Assembly (NCBI GenBank): GCA_049794535.1
Contig: JBARCX010000002.1
Location: 1-9,183 of the forward strand
DNA from: JBARCX01 sp049794535
GTDB taxonomy: Bacteria > Pseudomonadota > Gammaproteobacteria > Xanthomonadales > Rhodanobacteraceae
Reading direction: 5' to 3'
DNA: 9,183 nt
Shown: positions 7,317-9,183 of the stretch, piece after piece
Layout of the letters: each line of letters opens with the position of its first letter
How positions within the stretch are numbered: position 1 is the stretch's first letter
Notes under the pieces: generated by a model
Database searches by the model: none
Told to the model about the DNA's origin: nothing
Seen by the model: the letters and a program-made list of their open reading frames with translations, nothing else
Program-made: the position numbers and the translations under genes

Positions 7317-7503
7317 ACATTGTCTCCCCGTGGCATCCCCTGAACCTAGGACGTTAGCACGAGGCCACGCACTGCTCTCCCGTGCGATTGTGCGGCCCTT
7401 CGCAAGATCGCGAGGCCAATCATCCGTCATGGGGAAGATGGACCCAAGCGCCTGTAATGCGCTCCGACTCGAGTCTTAGACATCGAGCCATCTAAACGTC
7501 GAT
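7317..7503. other. Spacer between the FAD monooxygenase and PNGase A-like genes
   Basis: A gap of 187 bases that must hold the 5' leader and probably the promoter of the PNGase-like gene. No convincing -35/-10 pair is seen on the minus strand; TGCTAACGT near 7360-7352 is only a weak extended -10 candidate. A perfect 10-base palindrome, GACTCGAGTC, is at 7466-7475, and a short inverted pair AGCGC/GCGCT spans 7447-7463. Either could be an operator. Confidence 0.4.
7324..7329 (-). promoter_or_regulatory. Ribosome binding site of the PNGase A-like gene
   Basis: GGGGAG on the minus strand, seven bases upstream of ATG 7316. It decides this start over the in-frame ATG at 7430, which would bury the signal peptide 38 residues inside the protein. 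Confidence 0.7.
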
Positions 7504-7519
7504 CTAAGCCTCGATGTCT
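7478..7519. repeat. Inverted repeat across the end of the FAD monooxygenase gene
   Basis: Ten-base perfect arms, AGACATCGAG at 7478-7487 and its complement at 7510-7519, enclose a 22-base loop that contains the TAG stop codon of the monooxygenase. On the minus-strand transcript this forms a hairpin just at the end of the gene. It has no T-run after it, so a role as terminator or mRNA stabiliser is only possible. Confidence 0.5.
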
Positions 7520-8748
7520 TGGCCGAAAAGTACACGGGAGCCTTCTCTCGAAGCGTGGATGGCAACCGCACTGTAGGCTCGCATCGCTTCTTCGTACTCG
7601 CCGATGCGGTTCAATAGCGGTACCGCGTCTGAGCTGCAGCTTCCGAGTTTATCGGCCAGCAAGGCGGCATCACGCAGTGCGGTATTCGCACCCAAACCGC
7701 CCGCCGGACTCATGACATGAATCGCATCGCCGAGTACGGTCACCCGACTCGGCGCCCATGCCGCAGGTGCTGCCGCACTGCGAACAGCAACCAGAGCCAT
7801 GCTCGATACCTCGCCATTATCAAACAGCGCTTTCAGTGTCGGTGACCATGACTGCGTCACCTTATCCACCAACGCGACGATGGCATCTCGATCGTGGTCG
7901 AGCGGGTGGTCGGCGGACAGTCCAAAGCGTGCCCGCATACCGATGATGGCCCAGTACAGGTAATCGTCCACCGGGCTCAACCTGGGGCTATCGCCAAGTT
8001 CGTCGACTGGTACGGCACGGAAGTGCATCGCATCGATGATGCTTGATGCACCGTTGTCAAAAATGATCGAGGTTTCCCCTGGCAGCTGCTCGGCGAGCAT
8101 CGCGGTGTGTTCCCGCGTCACATATGTCTTGCCATAGACGCACACCGAACCGGTATCTATCGATTCCCATCCGGGAAGACGCTGCTTACGCACCGTGGAA
8201 TGGACCCCGTCAGCGGCAACCAGCATGTCCGCGACCACGGTGCTGCCGTCACTGAAGTGCGCCACCACTGTTTCGTCGTCCCGTTCCTCATAGTGTGAAA
8301 ACGCTTTACCGAAATGGACCCGCTCCTCGATACCACTCATCAACACTTCGCGCAGCGTCATGCGGTGGACGTTTAGATCGTCATCATCGTCGGCCTGCTC
8401 AGATCGATGTTGATCAGCGTCGGATGGATGAGTGCCGGCAGATTTCTTCCACGAACTTACCCAGCGATCCATCACGTCGTTCAACTGGGTATCGAGCACG
8501 TTGACCCCGGCGACGGGCAGTGCGCTGGTTGCGCAAAAAAGCTCGTACAACCTCTCAGGCAAACACTCACGGAGTGCTTTTTGCCCTTGGAGATCGATAC
8601 GAATGCGATATCCCTGTGTTCGGCTGCTGGGTGAAGCATCACGTTCAAACACATCGAATGGCACGCCGTGCTTGCGCAGCCCTTGGGCAAGGCACAGCCC
8701 ACCCAATCCCGCACCGATGATCGCTACATGAGGATGCTTAGTGACCAT
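7504..8748 (-). CDS. Class A FAD-dependent monooxygenase (p-hydroxybenzoate hydroxylase fold)
   Basis: Cytoplasmic flavoprotein of 414 residues that should hydroxylate or epoxidise a small, often aromatic or polycyclic substrate using NAD(P)H and O2. The N-terminal Rossmann loop is G12-x-G14-x-x-G17, with E35 at the end of the second strand. The D-G motif is at 180-181 (V-A-A-D-G-V-H-S-T-V-R), and the second FAD motif is at 340-341 (L-G-D-A-I-H), followed by S-P-A-G-G-L-G-A-N (347-355). The length is normal for single-component members. Residues about 99-126 form a hydrophilic insert with five consecutive Asp (120-124) just before the family segment N-V-H-R-M-T-L-R. The ATG overlaps the end of the preceding 144-residue gene by 11 bases, so the two are coupled. 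The substrate cannot be read from sequence; neighbours suggest a secondary metabolism or detoxification role. Confidence 0.92.
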   Translation of the reverse strand: MVTKHPHVAIIGAGLGGLCLAQGLRKHGVPFDVFERDASPSSRTQGYRIRIDLQGQKALRECLPERLYELFCATSALPVAGVNVLDTQLNDVMDRWVSSWKKSAGTHPSDADQHRSEQADDDDDLNVHRMTLREVLMSGIEERVHFGKAFSHYEERDDETVVAHFSDGSTVVADMLVAADGVHSTVRKQRLPGWESIDTGSVCVYGKTYVTREHTAMLAEQLPGETSIIFDNGASSIIDAMHFRAVPVDELGDSPRLSPVDDYLYWAIIGMRARFGLSADHPLDHDRDAIVALVDKVTQSWSPTLKALFDNGEVSSMALVAVRSAAAPAAWAPSRVTVLGDAIHVMSPAGGLGANTALRDAALLADKLGSCSSDAVPLLNRIGEYEEAMRAYSAVAIHASREGSRVLFGQDIEA

Positions 8749-9172
8749 GAATATCGCTCTCTGCTAGCGCCGACTGCGGTCCAAGCAGGTGATGCGCCAG
8801 GGCCACGGCCTCATCCTCTGTTTCCACCACATCGCCCGGAATACCAAACGCCTTGGTCGCCATCTCGAACTGTGCTTTCAATGTCACCATCTTCAACGGA
8901 TCGGGTTCGATGCCGATCATGACTTTGCAGTACTGCGTCAACACTGCTTTGTTGTGCTTCAGCCACAGGCCACGCTGCTTCCTGTCCTCATGGGTTTCTT
9001 CGTCGGGGCTTTCTCCATAGATCATGACGAAGGGCTTAGCGATGGATAGCAGCGCAACCATTTCGCGCTCCCATTGGCCGGCATAACCAGGAGCGGTTAC
9101 GCCCGCTCTTGCCCACACCAGGGGAAAGCGCGAGAGGTCGTGAATAACAAATGATTCGGTCTGGATCTCCAT
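8738..9172 (-). CDS. Small alpha/beta protein of unknown function, SpoIIAA/STAS-like pattern, coupled to the monooxygenase
   Basis: A 144-residue soluble protein that I do not recognise with certainty. Predicted elements alternate: strand about 5-24, helix 29-44 (Y-A-G-Q-W-E-R-E-M-V-A-L-L-S), strand 46-52 (K-P-F-V-M-I-Y), helix 58-82 (E-E-T-H-E-D-R-K-Q-R-G-L-W-L-K), strand 83-88 (K-V-M-I-G-I), helix 92-109 and a final helix 120-130. This order resembles SpoIIAA/STAS-like proteins, usually regulatory or scaffold proteins without catalysis. There is no signal peptide or metal motif. The start ATG 9172 is supported by a consensus GGAGGT five bases upstream. Its TAA stop lies inside the first codons of the FAD monooxygenase gene (11-base overlap), implying co-translation and a shared job. 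The operon probably continues past the right edge. Confidence 0.85.
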   Translation of the reverse strand: MEIQTESFVIHDLSRFPLVWARAGVTAPGYAGQWEREMVALLSIAKPFVMIYGESPDEETHEDRKQRGLWLKHNKAVLTQYCKVMIGIEPDPLKMVTLKAQFEMATKAFGIPGDVVETEDEAVALAHHLLGPQSALAESDIHGH

Positions 9173-9177
9173 GGGAG

Positions 9178-9183
9178 ACCTCC
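9178..9183 (-). promoter_or_regulatory. Ribosome binding site of the 144-residue protein gene
   Basis: Consensus GGAGGT on the minus strand, five bases before ATG 9172 and right at the window edge. It confirms that the gene's start is complete within the window. Confidence 0.75.

Noticed and set aside
7317..7430. Longer start for the PNGase-like protein at 7430
   Set aside because: It would put 38 unrelated residues before a clear signal peptide, and a good Shine-Dalgarno sits before ATG 7316.

Overview
The window is GC-rich, densely coded bacterial chromosome. The gene set (M3 oligopeptidase A, a patatin protein of the NTE type, a gamma-carbonic anhydrase-like protein, a TonB-like N-terminal module and a secreted PNGase A-like amidase) suggests a gammaproteobacterium of the Xanthomonadales/Rhodanobacteraceae type (Dyella, Rhodanobacter, Luteibacter or relatives). 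That placement rests on remembered protein resemblance, not on a search. No rRNA, tRNA, CRISPR array, transposase or phage gene is visible.

Left part (1-2270, minus strand): a complete oligopeptidase A gene (prlC) is followed, with a one-base TGATG overlap, by the start of a GNAT acetyltransferase gene that runs off the left edge. Next to it, 124 bases of divergent spacer separate prlC from a plus-strand pair (2395-4667). The first gene of the pair is a 572-residue protein with a cyclic-nucleotide-binding fold, an NTE-type linker and a patatin phospholipase domain. The second is a gamma-carbonic anhydrase family protein, 17 bases downstream.

Middle (4668-5516): a REP-like inverted repeat fills the convergent gap after the carbonic anhydrase gene. 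A minus-strand gene follows for a small membrane-anchored TPR-like protein that resembles a TonB protein lacking its TonB domain. Its upstream spacer carries a strong GC-rich hairpin nested in a second inverted repeat.

Right part (5517-9183, all minus strand): in transcription order there is a 144-residue protein with a SpoIIAA/STAS-like alternation of strands and helices, then a class A FAD monooxygenase overlapping it by 11 bases, then after a 187-base gap a secreted 599-residue PNGase A-like glycoamidase with a signal peptide and six extracytoplasmic cysteines. The first two look like a translationally coupled pair, probably the end of an operon extending past the right edge. The amidase appears to be a separate unit for attacking N-glycosylated eukaryotic proteins outside the cytoplasm.

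Most of the window is ordinary. The parts worth a second look are the coupled small protein/monooxygenase pair, the bacterial PNGase A, the NTE-like enzyme whose nucleotide pocket seems broken, and the TonB-like protein without a TonB domain.
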